Assembly: GCF_905171775.1 (NCBI RefSeq)
Contig: NC_053492.1
Span: forward strand, 185,942,278-186,006,277
Length of the DNA: 64,000 bases
DNA from: Rana temporaria
Taxonomy: Eukaryota; Chordata; Amphibia; Anura; Ranidae
Direction: 5' to 3'
Part shown: positions 22,498-34,785 of the stretch, one piece after another
How positions within the stretch are numbered: position 1 is the stretch's first letter
How the letters are laid out: each line of letters begins with the position of its first letter
The notes under the pieces: model-generated
What the model saw: only the letters and a program-made list of their open reading frames with translations
What the model was told of the DNA's origin: nothing
Database searches by the model: none
Position numbers and translations under genes: made by a program

Positions 22498-23106
22498 TGT
22501 AACCGAATCCCAAATGGGACAGGGATTAAAGCCGTTTAGGATATTCCATTCCCGAACCCAAGGCAGCTATCGACACCCCACAATCCGGCAAACACGACCC
22601 ATACGAATTCCCCCATTAACGAGACACAGCTCTGTTTGAGGTTCAACAGAAATGACAATCTTTATTGAGAAGCAGGCTCTTGTATACACAAAAAGAATAC
22701 TGCAGTAACCAAATGAACAATGACCCAACTCCACCCACATCATACAATGGTTCCTAACGAGCCTCAATACACATCTTTTAGTAGCAATTCTGTCTCCGGC
22801 TCTGACGTAATTTACATGAGCTAATTGACTACAGCTGATAATTCAGACACCTGACCATTTAGGCTGTCTGTTAACTCACAACACACATTTATCACAGTAG
22901 CAGACTTAATTACCACAATAGACAATATAATGCAATCACAGCAAGCTTTATAATACACTACAGCCAACACACAATACAGGGTCAATTAGCACAAGCCACA
23001 ATGAAAGACCTTCATAACCCATCCTAGATTCATTTACATCACACCAAACAGACAGGTGGGCTGGAGTTGATGACATTAACACCTAACAACAGTATGTGTC
23101 CCCACA
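22498..23106 (-). mobile_element. solo LTR of an LTR retrotransposon or retrovirus-like element
   Basis: Read on the minus strand, the 609-bp unit starts TGTGGGGACACATACTG and ends GGTTACA, the TG...CA form of an LTR. A TATTATAAAGC TATA-like box lies in its first half. AATAAAG followed by a TTGTCATTTCTG tract lies near 22660, as expected for the R/U5 side. No internal coding region is next to it, so it looks like a recombination-derived solo LTR. No clean target duplication was seen, so the exact ends may be off by a few bases. Confidence 0.65.
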
Positions 23107-23796
23107 TTATGAATGAGTCACTCTTTCAATTAACCTGTTGAGTTCAGAATCAACAAACCGCAACCAGTTCTCCACAGATATCCTGGAATATATTGTGGAT
23201 AATAATTACATAATAGTCCCATCTCAGGTAGTCCGAGATATATTCTGACTGTCCATTATTTTCTGGCTTATGCTTTCTAAGAGCTTCTGGGTCCCACGGG
23301 CCCTCCCCGTTACATATGGAAAACCTTACCTCTAGCAATCATTATCACGCTTTGTTTAATTAGCATTTTCATATAGGAGGTTAAAAAAAGCTTTAAAATG
23401 CAACATACCCTTTCTTCACTAAAATCCCTTTCAAACGGTGGACTGATTGGGTCTGCCTGTCAGTTTTTTAGGACCCGATCAGACATTCCACTATCCTCTA
23501 TGGAGCAGCGGATGTAAACGGGCATAGGTTTGTTTGCATCCACTGACAATCCGATCTGCTAAAATAAGATGGGGAACCGTTGATTAAATCGGATGGAAAT
23601 CTGGTGTAAATGGACAAGCAGTCCTTTTACATCTGTGCACCCATAGAGGAGAGTGGGCAGTGTCTTTGTCTACTGAGCAGGCAGACTCCTGAAGGTGTAT
23701 TTTTGCTTGTACAATAATGGCTTTGGGACGGTGCCATTGGTGTGCGGTAGGATAATCCAGATGCATCACACGGTTTACTTTTTTTTTTTCATTTTA
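23107..23796. other. intron 7 stretch, mostly unrecognised
   Basis: An incomplete MITE-like pair (CCCTTTCAAACGGTGGACTG at about 23427; ATCTGGTGTAAATGGACAAG at about 23600) suggests a decayed element. I recognise nothing else. Confidence 0.35.
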
Positions 23797-24917
23797 ACTA
23801 CTTGCCAACTGCCCACCGTCGTTATACGTCCTTACTTTAAAGATGAATATCTCGGTAACGGCAGCAGCTGCTGCCACAATCGAGATATTCATCTCTTCTG
23901 TGGGCGGCCGTGTAAACGATAATGGCGGTCTCCGCGGCGGATTCGCCGCGAGATCGCCGTTATCGGTGGCGGGAGAGGGGATCGCGACCGTTCGCTAGCT
24001 GAGCGGGGACGAGACTGAAGGAAAAATCTCCTTCGCCCATCCCCATAGCTCTGCTGGGCAGAAGTGACGTCAAAACGTCAGTCCCGCCCAGCCTCTTAAA
24101 GAAACATTTTTTTTTTGTCATTTGAAAAAATGACATTTCCAAATTTTTTTTTTTTTTTTTTTTGCATTTAAGCCTATATATGAGATCTGAGGTCTTTTTG
24201 ACCCCAGATGTCATATTTAAGAGGACCTGTCATGCTTTTTTCTATTACAAGGGATGTTTACATTCCTTGTAATAGGAATAAAAGTGATAATTTTTTTTTT
24301 CAGTGTTAAAAATTGTAAAATAAATAAAAATAAATCCGAAAACCAAAAAAAAAAGTTTTTAAAGCGCCCCGACGAGCTCGCGCGTAGAAGCGAACGTATA
24401 CGCGAGTAGCGCCCGCATATGAAAACGGTATTCATACCACACAAGTGAGGTATCCGCGATCGTTAGAGCGAGAGCAATAATTTTAGCCTTAGGCCTACTC
24501 TGTAACTCAAAAAATGCAACCTGTAGAATTTTTTAAACGTCGCCTATCAAGATTTTTAAGGGTAAAAGTTTGACGCCATGCCACGAGCGGGCGCAATTTT
24601 TAAGCGTGACATGTTGGGTATCATTTTACTCGGCATAACATTATCTTTCACAATATATAAAAAAATTGGGCCAAATTTATTGTCTTATTTTTTAATTTAA
24701 AAAAGTGAATTTTTTCCATAAAAAGTGCGCTTGTAAGACCGCTGCGCAAATACGGTGTGACAAAAAGTATTGCAATGACTGCCATTTTATTCTCTAGGTT
24801 GTTAGAAAAAAATATATATAATGTTTGGGGGTTTTAAGTAATTTTCTAGCAAAAAAAAATGGTTTTGTCTCGTAAACACCGACTCTGAAAAACAGGCCCG
24901 GGGCTAAAGTGGTTAAA
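23797..24917. repeat. long frog repeat with TTAACTACTTGCC / GTGGTTAA ends
   Basis: It begins TTTTAACTACTTGCCAACTG and ends GGGCTAAAGTGGTTAA, an inverted pair of the TTAACCACTT type. Internal inverted blocks pair around GATGAATATCTCGGTAACGG and CGAGATATTCATC. The right part (TTGGGTATCATTTTACTCGG, AATGTTTGGGGGTT) recurs at 49.6-50.4 kb. It has no protein coding. Confidence 0.65.
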
Positions 24918-24954
24918 AGCACAATTTACTTAAATGTCACAGAGTGACATTTCT

Positions 24955-25535
24955 TTAAAGTGGATGTAAACCCACTCTCATCCTTTCTAAACTACTGCCA
25001 TAGTGCTGATCTATAAGGCTATAGATGGCTCCTGCATGTATCCTTACCTGTCAAATGTCTTCCCTCTGTCTGTTATAAGAACTGAAAAACGGCAGATTCT
25101 GTGGGTGGATCTGTTGTCTGGAGCTCGGTGGGTGGAGTCTTGATGTTAGTAGACTCCCCGCCCTCCTCTACACTCCCCTTGTCAACATGCACTTTTTCCT
25201 ATGTATTCCTTACACTAAATTCCGCTAGGATCACTAACATCTAATCAAAATCCAGAAAGGTAACCACATGACTTCAGAAAAGAAGTGGGGGTGGGAATTG
25301 AAAAATTATACCCGTCTCCAGGCTAGTGCATGAGATATGTAAATAACCTGTCACTCACAGCAAGGGGGCGGAACGGACTTAGGTTTTCTCTGTAAGTCCG
25401 TTTTATTTCACTGAACAATAAGAGGATTGTTCAGAGCTGGATTAACTCTGTGTGACAAGACTGGACACAGAGGATAGGAAATCTTGTACTGTACATTGTG
25501 ACATAAAAAAAAAATCGGGTTTACATCCACTTTAA
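24955..25535. repeat. TTAA MITE with GTGGATGTAAACCC termini
   Basis: The left end TTAAAGTGGATGTAAACCCA and right end GGGTTTACATCCACTTTAA are inverted and flanked by TTAA. No ORF is present. Confidence 0.85.
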
Positions 25536-27188
25536 GTTCTGTTGGCCGCAGTGTTCATTCCAGCGCACATTACCATGATGGGTTGGCGTGAACTGGCCTA
25601 AGTTATGGATTTTAAAATAGGCAGAGTAGGCACCGCCCTATGTGCCCCATGCCCTTTAAGGTCCCCACAACAACGGATGAAAATATTGATTTGGATTTTA
25701 AAAAAAATAAATAAATTACAAAAGCTTTTTTAAATAGTTTACAAAAGATAGAAAAACTAATAAACTGAAAACGATGCATCAAAGACTCTATACAGAAAAT
25801 GCTGTATTTATGTAATATACCCAAATATAACCTTAAGTACATAAACTATAGACATTATGTTCACATTGCAGATTCTCTTAAAGCTCATGTGTAATGTAGA
25901 GAAGTGATGGTCATCTCCATCTAGCGGCCAACGTGCACACTACTTCAATGTTATCCCACTTCAGTGTGCTCATGAGAAGCCTTCAGAAACCTGCGAGGGG
26001 GCCCAAGGTTTCAACTGCCTAGTTTAATCCGGCACAGAGTGGTCTCCTTGACAAGACGTTTCACATTGGGGCTGCCTGGAGCAGTCTTTACCATCCCTAA
26101 TGTAAACAGGCCTTACAACAACATATTTACCCACAGAACAGGGAGATGAAATTAAATCCAACCTTTTCCTGACACACACGTTTTAGCTGTTTGTATAATG
26201 TTAGGTTATACAGAAAATCAGGACTGGGTAGTTTTATGAAAGTTCTGATAACCCCTTGAGAGGTCTTGGAATATTTGACAACAATTGTGAGCTGTTGATG
26301 GTAAAGTCTGTTTGAAAGGTCTTTAAACCTTTGATCACAGGCTTTAAAGAAAACAGGCTTTGTTGTCCAGAAGTAGTTTCAGTTAAAGTGACAAAAACGA
26401 TTTTTGCTCTGGACTACTTCTTTCATGCCTAAGCCTATTTCTGACATTTGGCGTTTACAAGTTAAAATCCATATTTTTTGCTAGACATTTTTCTTTACAT
26501 CCTCTAGGTGGGCGGCATGCAGAGGATGGGGCGTGATTTGCATATTAATTGTGGCAGCCGGCCTAATTTACATAACAATGCCCATGCGATTTACATGTGA
26601 ATGGCAACGTTAATGCAAAAAATATATAGTATACCTGTGGCATGTGTGTATTTAGATTTAGGTCTATTGTGAAGGATATTTAGGTGCTCTCTGTCGCACT
26701 CTTCCATAGGCGTTCCTGGTTTGGAAGTTATAACTCTGCTGGCTGCATAGGGAGGAGGGATGCCGCTCTAGGAAGGGTGTTTGGATATGTAGCTCTCCTC
26801 CAAATGGGAACAGCAGGTGCAGGCTAAGCTTAGGCAATTGGATGAAGAGAAAATTCTGGACAGCCACGCTCAAAATCAATGCTTTTATTAAAAAAGAGGT
26901 AATCTAAAAAATACAAGCCACAGCAAACAGCGGAATACAGGAGCTTATGCGTTTTCACACATTCAAAAGTGCTTATTCATAGCTGGCTGCATAGTACCAG
27001 GTTAGCAACTCACTAGGTAGTAATGCGAGGTAAGAGAGTCAGCAGTGGCGAGATATAGATCATTTTTAAACTTGGCCTGCAGGTTATAGGACTCGCAGGA
27101 GCTTTGTTATGTTTAAAATGGTTCAACTATAATTTTGAGTAAAGGCATGGCTAATACTATTTAACAGAATGATTCTATTGCCTTCTAG
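25536..27188. other. intron 7, right part, mostly unrecognised
   Basis: A repeat-like block near 26850-26985 includes AATCAATGCTTTTATTAAAA and a GCTTATGCGTTTTCACACAT segment. I saw no gene or paired termini. Confidence 0.35.
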
Positions 27189-27305
27189 ATCCTGGAAGAA
27201 GCCACTGAGGAGGAGACTGCACTACATAACAAGATAATGCCAACAGTTGTTAAACCTCCTAAACAACCGGGCACAGAGCTTAAACCTGCAGACAGTGAGG
27301 AAATG
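27189..27305 (+). CDS. atp13a3: atp13a3 exon: N-domain variable loop
   Basis: This 117-bp exon (39 codons, phase 0 at both ends) follows TTGCCTTCTAG and ends GAAATG before GTATGT. It reads ILEEATEEETALHNKIM, PTVVKPPKQPGTELKPAD and SEEM. The acidic ILEEATEEETALHN segment is a good ATP13A3 marker. The proline-rich part after it is the loop that varies most in length and sequence in the family. Because its length is a multiple of three, the exon could be skipped without a frameshift. Confidence 0.93.
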
Positions 27306-27641
27306 GTATGTGTACTCCTAAAAATAGTTATGTGCTTTTTAATTTTCTTTTTTTTTTCATTATTCTGACCTTCAGTCTTTTTTGTTGTGAGCGGCAACAG
27401 GATACAGCCTTTAGCCTATTGACAAGATAATTAAAGGGCTAGTATGTGTTGTTGATATAATGCTCATTGAAGGACTATTCTATCTGTATAGATGGGCAGC
27501 AGATTTCACACATTAAAGATTACATGCCACGATATAGATTTTTAAAACATAAGCTGTTATGCACCACAGGCTCATAAGAGAGTTTAAGAATCCATAAAAT
27601 GTATTATGAATTCTGTTCTTCAACCCTGGGCACTTTTTATT

Positions 27642-28645
27642 AACCACTTAAGACCCGGACCATTATGCAAGTTAAGGACCTTGCCCCTTTTTGCGATTTG
27701 GCACTGCGTCGCTTTAACTGACAATTGTGCGGTCGTGCGACGTGGCTCCCAAACAAAATATGGGTCCTTTTTTCCCCACAAATAGAGCTTTCTTTTGGTG
27801 GTATTTGGTCACCTCTGCGGTTTTTTATTTGTTGCGCTATACACAATAATAGAGCGACAATTTTGAGAAAAAGGCAATATTTTTTACTTTTTGCTATAAT
27901 AAATATCCCCCAAAAATATATATAAAAAAAAAAAAATTTTCCCCCCTCAGTTTAGGCCGATCAGTTTTCTTCTACCTGTTTTTGTTAATTGCCGCCATTA
28001 GTAGTAAAGAAAAAAAACGCTATAAATTTTGCGCAAACCAATCGATAAACGCTTATTTCGATTTTTTTTTTTATCGATTGGTTTGCGCAAAATTTATAGC
28101 GTTTACAAAATAGGGGATAATTTTATTGCATTTTTATAAAAAAATTTTTTTTTTTTACTACTAATGGCGGTGATCAGCGTTTTTTTTTTTTTTTTTTCTG
28201 ACTTCGACATTATGGCGGACACATCGGACAATTTTGACACATTGTCATTTTCACAGCAAAAAGTGCTATAAAAATGCACTGTTAACCACTAGAGGGCACT
28301 GTAGGGTTTAAGTGTGACCTCATATGTGTTTCTAACTGTAGGGGGGTGGGGCTGGACATGTGACGTCAGTGATCTTCTTTCCCTATATCAGGGAACAGAC
28401 GATCACTGACACTGCCACAATGAAGAACGGGGAAGGTGTGTTTACACACACCTCTCCCCGTTCTTCAGCTCCGGTGACCGATCGCGGGACACCGGCGGCG
28501 ATTGGGTTCCGCGGGCGTTGTCACGGCGCTTCGGACCGGTACCCCACGGCTGGGCTTAAAGAGACATGTACAGGTACGTGATTGTGCCCAGCCGTGCCAT
28601 TCTGCCAACGTATATCGGCGTGAATGGGTCCTTAAGTGCTTAAGA
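27642..28645. repeat. frog interspersed repeat, family A, with inverted duplication
   Basis: It starts TTAACCACTTAAGACCCGGA and ends GGGTCCTTAAGTGCTTAA, with inverted termini. It is the same family as 1-937 (opposite orientation). A segment of about 70-90 bp around 27,990-28,160 is duplicated in inverted form, giving the perfect hairpin at 28018-28101. Confidence 0.75.
28018..28101. repeat. perfect 31-bp-arm inverted repeat
   Basis: The arms at 28018-28048 and 28071-28101 (CGCTATAAATTTTGCGCAAA onward and its exact complement) are separated by 22 nt. Confidence 0.9.
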
Positions 28646-28715
28646 GACCTCTTTAAAGCAGTGTTCCGGCCGAAATGATAATTTTTGGATAAAAATACCC
28701 CTATAATACACAAGC

Positions 28716-29349
28716 TTAACCGGTTAACGACCGGCTCACGCCGATATACGTTGGCAGAATGGCATGGCTGGGCAAAGTGATGTATATTTACATCACTTTG
28801 AATTTCCTGTTGTGCGCGCAAGGCCCTGCTGCGGACTCCATGACCGTGGGACCTGTGGACTTGATGTCCGCCAGTGTCCCGCGATCGGGTCACAGAGCTG
28901 CAGAATGGCGACAGGCCAGTGTAAACAAGGCTTCTCCCCATTCTGCCTAGTGACACTGATCGTTTTCCCCCTCATTGAGAGCAGTGATCAGTGACGTGTC
29001 ACTCGTAGCCATGCCCCCTAACAGTTAGAATCACTCCCTAGGACATGCTTAACCCCTTCCTAGCCCCCTAGTGGTTAACCCCTTCATTGCCAGTCACATT
29101 TATACAGTAATCAGTGCATTTTTACAGCACTGATCGCTGTATAAATGTGAATGGTCCCAAAATAGCGTCAAAAGTGTCCGATGTGTCCACTAAAATGTCG
29201 TAGTCACGATAAAAATCGATGATCACCGCCATTACTAGTAAAAAAAAAAAATATTAATAAAAATGCCACGCCGGAGCGTGATTTTGGGAGGAGGACATAG
29301 TATGTCCTCCCAGAGTTATTCGGCTATGGCCTGGTCGGTAAGTGGTTAA
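28716..29349. repeat. frog repeat with TTAACCGGTTAACGACCGG terminus
   Basis: The left end TTAACCGGTTAACGACCGGC and right end CCTGGTCGGTAAGTGGTTAA are inverted partners. The right half (CAGTAATCAGTGCATTTTTA, GTGTCCGATGTGTCCAC, GCCATTACTAGTAAAAA) matches family A at 360-520 and 28.1-28.3 kb, so the two share an internal module. Confidence 0.75.
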
Positions 29350-29499
29350 AGGCTTGATCTGCAAAGCCAGCTTGCGAAAGGTGTCTTTTCCGCATACCCT
29401 TCAATGGTGAACACCTGTTTGGTGATTCTCTTAACAAATACATTTACCAAGCAGGTTACTGGGAATTTTTACCCCACAGAAAACGGGTCCTTTTGCTCT

Positions 29500-32400
29500 A
29501 GGTAAGGCCATGCTTTTTATTACAAACCTTGAATCCCAAAACCCTTCTAAGCCTACATAGAAGCCCTTCTCTTAATGAAGGGGAACCCTCAATCCCCAGC
29601 GTGGAGGACAGCCTGTTGGCATTTGCACTTGGCTGGATCAGATCTCTGGGTCCAATTTGTCATTAACAGGGACTACACAATAACATTTCTATCCCTGTTC
29701 CCTCTTCTATTCCTAGTCTCAAATCTGCAAGATTTACCTAAAAAATATGCAAATTTGTGGGCTGCCCTGTTTCAACATCAGGTACAAGGAGTGGTAATAC
29801 CAATTCCCGCTGAGGAAAGGTTCAGTGGGTTTTACTCAAATCTATTCGCAGTCCAAAAAGCAAATGCAGGCGTTCGGTCCAGTTTAGACCTGAAATCCCT
29901 AAACCGATATCTACATGTCTGCAAATTATACATGGAGTCTGCAAGATCTGACCATGCTTCTTATGCCGCGTACACACGGTCATTTTTCGGCATGAAAAAA
30001 TATGTTTTTAAAAACGTCATTTAAAATCATTGTGCGTGGGCTTCACGTCGTTTTTCGGCTTTTCGGCTTCGACAAAAAAAAATTCGAACATGCTGCATTT
30101 TTTAATGTCGTTTTTTTAAAATGGTGTTTTTTGGGTTGTAAAAAATGATCGTGTGTGGGCTAAAACGACGTTTTAAACCCGCGCATGCCCAGAAGCGAGT
30201 TACGAGATGGGAGCGCTCGTTCAGGTAAAACTACCATTCATAATGGAGTAAGCACATTCATCACGCTGTAACAGACAAAGCGCGAATCGTCTTTTACTAA
30301 CAAGGAATTGGCTAAAAGCAGCCCAAAGGCGAATAGAACTTCCCCTTCAGAGTGCCGTCGTACGTGTTGTACGTCATCGCGTTTTGTTCATCATTTTTTT
30401 TAAACGATGGTGTGTGGGCAACATCGTTTTTAATGATGAAGTTGGAAAAACTTTGTTTTTTGGACATGCTGAAAAATGTAGTGTTTTTTTTTTCATGCCA
30501 AAAAACGACCGTGTGTACGCGGCATTAGTTTAGGAGAGTTTCTGGCATCAGTGGACATCCAAGTCACCCATCTTCACATTCCCACTTCCTGTGCAGTAAT
30601 GCTTTCTCTGTTTTTTTGCTTTTGGGAGACCAATAATTTACCAATAGTTTGTCACTATGCCATCTGGGCTGTCCTTTGCACCAAGAGATTCACAAGATTG
30701 CTTGCTCCTTTTCTGGTCCTACAATCTCAGGGCATACATGTCATGGGGTACCTAAACAATCTTCTACTGAAAAATTCCTGAACCATGATCCTGTCTCCCA
30801 ACATCCATCCAGTTAAATTAAACTTTTGATTGCCAGATCAACTTCAAGAAGTCAGCTCTCCAGCATTCACATCATCTGGAGTATTTAAAGCTGATCTTGG
30901 ACATGCCCCAGGCCAAAGTTTTCCTTTCTCGGAAAAGGCTTGCTTCACTGAGGTCCAGCTGTTGGATTCTCAGGTCAACCAGGCTTCCATTGATTTGCTT
31001 CTGCATGAGGGATTTGGGCTTCATGATGGCTTCCTTCAGGGCCTTTCCCTTTGCCCATTTCCACTTAAGACCTTTGCAGCTCAACATTCTCACAATGTGG
31101 GATAAGCAGATTCCTTTCTCTGGATTTCCCGCTACCGTTGTCCAGCCAGGTTAAAATTCCTCTGACACGGTGCGTTTCCAACTCAGCCCTAGAATTTGGA
31201 AAATAGTTCTTTCCTTCCCTGGAAGATAACGACATGTGCAAGCCTGATGGGCTGGGACAGGGTCTACAATTTCATGTCTGTTCAAGGAACCTGGTCCCCA
31301 TAGCAGTAAATGCTCTCTATTAACATTCTAGAATGCAGAGAATCATATTGTGCTGTTCTACATGCTGGAAGTGAAACATTTGGCAAACAGCCTTCCTGAG
31401 TCGCCAACGGCTGGACTCCAGGAAGAGTGGTCCCATTATCCTGCGATTTTTCTGATGCTTTGTCAGAAATAGGGGGGACAGCATGTGGACATCATGGGCT
31501 CCAGGTTAAAAAAACAAAAACAAAAAAGGGACAGGTTTGTGGCCAGGTCAAGGGATCCTTTTGGCTTTCCTGGTGGATGATCTGGTGGTTCCTTGGCCCC
31601 TATTCCCAAAAGTGTATACATTGCTTCCAATTAATATTTTCTATTGATTTGCTTAACAAGATAAAGGAAGAAGGGATTCTGGTGATCCTCGTTGCTCCAA
31701 GTTAGCCCATGAGAACTTAGTACACGGAATCCTGATGGACAAGTCGCTTCTCAGTGGCTGAGTTTAATGGAATAGCTGTTGAAACCCATGCCCTAAAAGG
31801 TAGGGGCATTGCTGACACTCTCATTCACACTTTGCTCAATGCAAGAAAATCTATCATCACGCCTAGAGGGCCTCCTTTGGCTGGTGCAAGGGTGGCCACC
31901 TCAAACCCCACAAATCCTGATGTTCCTCCAGGCTGGTCTGGTCCAGCACCTAGCCCTTAGTACTCTATAGGGACAGGTTTCTGTCTTATCTATTCTATTC
32001 CATGAATTTTTGCTTTCTCACTCTCTTGTAAAGACCAGTGTGCAAGGAGTTGCTAATGTTAATCCCCCACTCTGACTGTCTCCTTGGAAACTGAATTTCG
32101 TACTTGGTTCTTCAAAAACCTTCCTTTGAATTGACTCAGGATAACCCATTGGGGGATCTCGCAGGTAAGCTGGCAATTACCTCTGTCGGGCTTGTCTCTG
32201 AGTTGAGGGCTTTTTCTTTTAAGGAGCCTTTTCTTGCCTTACATAGGGACAAGGTGGTGCCAAGACCCTCTTTCCCCACCAAGATTGTCCCCTCTTTCTT
32301 AATCTGAGGATATTGTCCTCCCTTCCCCTATGCCCTGTGAGAAAACACACCAAGGGTATGTCACTACACTGCCTGGTTGTGGTCAGACTGGTTAGGGTCT

Positions 32401-33300
32401 ATCTAGCTGCAACATCTTCCTTCAGAAAATATTTTTTCCTTTTTTTTTTTCCTTCCCCGAAGGTCCCAATAACTGACATCCTGCTACCTTTTTCACCATT
32501 GCTAGTCGGCTCATGCTGTTCATTTGCAGGGCTATGGCCATATTCACATATCGCTTAGTGAGAACACGGGTTCCTGCTAGCGGTTTCAAAAAACATGATT
32601 CACAAGTAGAAACACGTGACTCGAATAGGCTGCCCTATGTACGTTACTTGTGTCAAAGACGCTCAGGGACCACATTTTTGCCCTGAACCAGGCACAATTT
32701 TACATATGCTTTTTACTCTGTGACAAAAGTGTGAAATAGCCCCACATTTAGGGACCAATTGAGGATTCCAAATTGCCTTAATGTGAACAGGGCCTTGCGC
32801 CCTCAAGGAACGGGTTCCTCCCCCCTCTATCAGGGCCCATTCTACAATGTCCGTAGTTTTTATGGACATGTTGGCATTAGGCATCTGTTTTGCAGGCTTG
32901 CAAGGTCACCACCTGGTAATTTTGTTCATATTTTCCAAAACTTAACAGGTGGATGTTCAGGTGTTTCAAGGTGTCATCCGAGTCTTGCCGGTCCAATGAC
33001 CTTTGTGGACCTTTTTGTTGCTGTTTGCTATGTTGTTGCCCACACCTCAGTTTATTGCTTAGTGATGTCCTATGGTCTCTGAATTCCTCCTTTTCTGCAC
33101 TGCACAATTAGGATAATGGGGAATTTTGACATACCAGTAAATTCCATATCTTGGAGTACAGTATAGGATACAGGTCCCTCTCTCCACTGTTTCTCCTTAT
33201 TGCTTGATTCTAAACTGGAGTCCCATGAAGTATGTGTGGTTTTGCCAGTGTCCAAGTCACCTGATGGTAGTGGTATATAACCCAGGGTCTGTGACTCCGT
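29500..33300 (+). mobile_element. DIRS-like retrotransposon remnant (interrupted by a MITE)
   Basis: Plus-strand fragments read like DIRS elements. The reverse-transcriptase start IPAEERFSGFYSNLFAVQKA and DLKSLNRYLHVCKLYMESA (29809-29945) is cut by a MITE at 29962-30527. It resumes as FLASVDIQVTHLHIPTS and KRFTRLLAPFLVLQSQGIHV (to about 30780), where the YLDD-type motif reads YLNN. Further on, HALKGRGIADTLIHTLLNAR (31790-31850) and GLVSELRAFSFKEPFLALHR (32187-32250) match DIRS tyrosine recombinase. A VHIFQN-type segment (about 32910) resembles its C-terminus. Many frame breaks make it inactive. Confidence 0.75.
29962..30527. repeat. MITE with GCCGCGTACACACGGTC termini, inside the DIRS element
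   Basis: The left end TATGCCGCGTACACACGGTC and right end GACCGTGTGTACGCGGCATTA are inverted. Arms continue through CATTTTTCGGCATGAAAAAA. Related copies lie at 57.2-57.65 and 62.33-62.63 kb. Removing it joins the two halves of the DIRS reverse-transcriptase reading. Confidence 0.88.
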
Positions 33301-33749
33301 CGTGTTGTGTCCTTTACCCCAAGATATGGAAAATCTGTGGTATTAAATGAAGTCTTCGAAAAGACTCATCATGCTTGGACAAATACCGTGCAGTAAAGTA
33401 AAGGAAGTACTTTTGTATGAAAGTCACCCCCCACAAACTTTTTAAGTATAGCAAAATATGGTGTTCTTTAATACCACTAAAAAAAGCTTCACCTGTCTCA
33501 AAATGAAATGTCTCCTAAATAAAGCCACAGACTGCAGTACAAATCTGACATACTGTACATATTTTAACCCTTCCTCTTCTAAAGTAAAAGAATACAAATT
33601 GGCTTGCGTTGGTTTTTGAGAGTGCCCAAACTATCATACAAGTTAGGAAATGAGTCTTGAGCGATTATTTTTTTACCCCTTGATATGCTGAGGCTGAATA
33701 CCTTCATCTGCATTACTTGCCCTTTTACTTTCCCTTGACATACATTTAT

Positions 33750-34408
33750 GGGGGAGATTTACTAAAACTTGGTGCACTCAGAATCTGGTCCATCTCTGCA
33801 TGGTAACCAATCGGCTTCTAACTTCAGCTTGCTCAATTAAAGGGGTTGTAAAGGTACATGTTTTTTTCACCTTAATGCATTAAGGTGAAAAAACATCCGT
33901 CGATTGGCGCCCCCAGCCCCCCGTTTACTTGCACGATCCCTGGAAAGTCCTGTGTCGCGAACGTTGCCCGGGCTTCTCGGCTCTTCATTGGATAGATTGA
34001 TAGCAGCGCAGCTATTGGCTCGCACGGCTGTCAATCAAATCCAGTGACAGTGTGTCAGGGGATGGGGCCGAGTCATACACTCGGCGGCTATGGCTGCCGA
34101 CGGTATTACACAGGAGCATGCTTGCAAGGTAACCCCCTCGGGAGAGAGCTTCCCAGAGGGGGTTAGCCCTTGCGGGGAGGAGCCACGAGATCCGCCGTGG
34201 GACCCCAGAAGAGGATGATCGGGGCCACTCTGCAAAACTAACTGCACAGTGGAGGCAAGTATGACATATTTGTTATTTAAAAAAAAAAAATAATCAAACC
34301 TTTACAACCCCTTTAAGCTTTGGCAATAAAAAAACCTGGAAGCTGATAGGTTTCTGTGCAGAGCTGCACCACATTGTGTGTACCAGTTTTAGTAAATCAA
34401 CCCCTATG
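33750..34408. repeat. composite repeat: TTAA MITE inside TTTACTAAA repeat
   Basis: The outer repeat has inverted termini, GGGGGAGATTTACTAAAACT and the complement in ACCAGTTTTAGTAAATCAAC. At 33837-34316 it is interrupted by a TTAA MITE (TTAAAGGGGTTGTAAAGGTA ... ACCTTTACAACCCCTTTAA). That MITE carries the AATGCATTAAGGTG hairpin and a GGGAGAGAGCTTCCCAGAGG palindrome. The arrangement matches that at 6.36-6.92 kb. Confidence 0.8.
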
Positions 34409-34785
34409 AGTTTATTGATCATTGTGTAACATTTTACTGACTGCTTGGCCTGAGGAGGGTTGGATTGTACCACCCTGAATAAAATGTGGTGCAGCTTTAG
34501 GTGGAAGCAATCAAATATGCAACTGGGTGACATAACCCTTTCACATTGGTGGTAGTCTTTGCTGCTCTCAGTGGATCACTTTTCAGAGGGGACAGCCTCC
34601 TGAATACTTGTGTTTTTTTTTTTCTTGTCTGTTTGTATTTTAATTTCAAATGGGATTTTGTTTTAAAAAAAAAAAAAGGCATTAAACCCTGCATGGGCTT
34701 TTAGCTGGACATAACTATAAATATTGGTAAAACAAGATTGCAGTTTACATTTTTTTATATATATATATTTTTTTCTTTTCTACAG

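Noticed and set aside
28360..28956. 163-codon and nearby ORFs at 28.4-29.0 kb
   Set aside because: They lie across the junction of two frog repeats with inverted termini and have no protein-like conservation.
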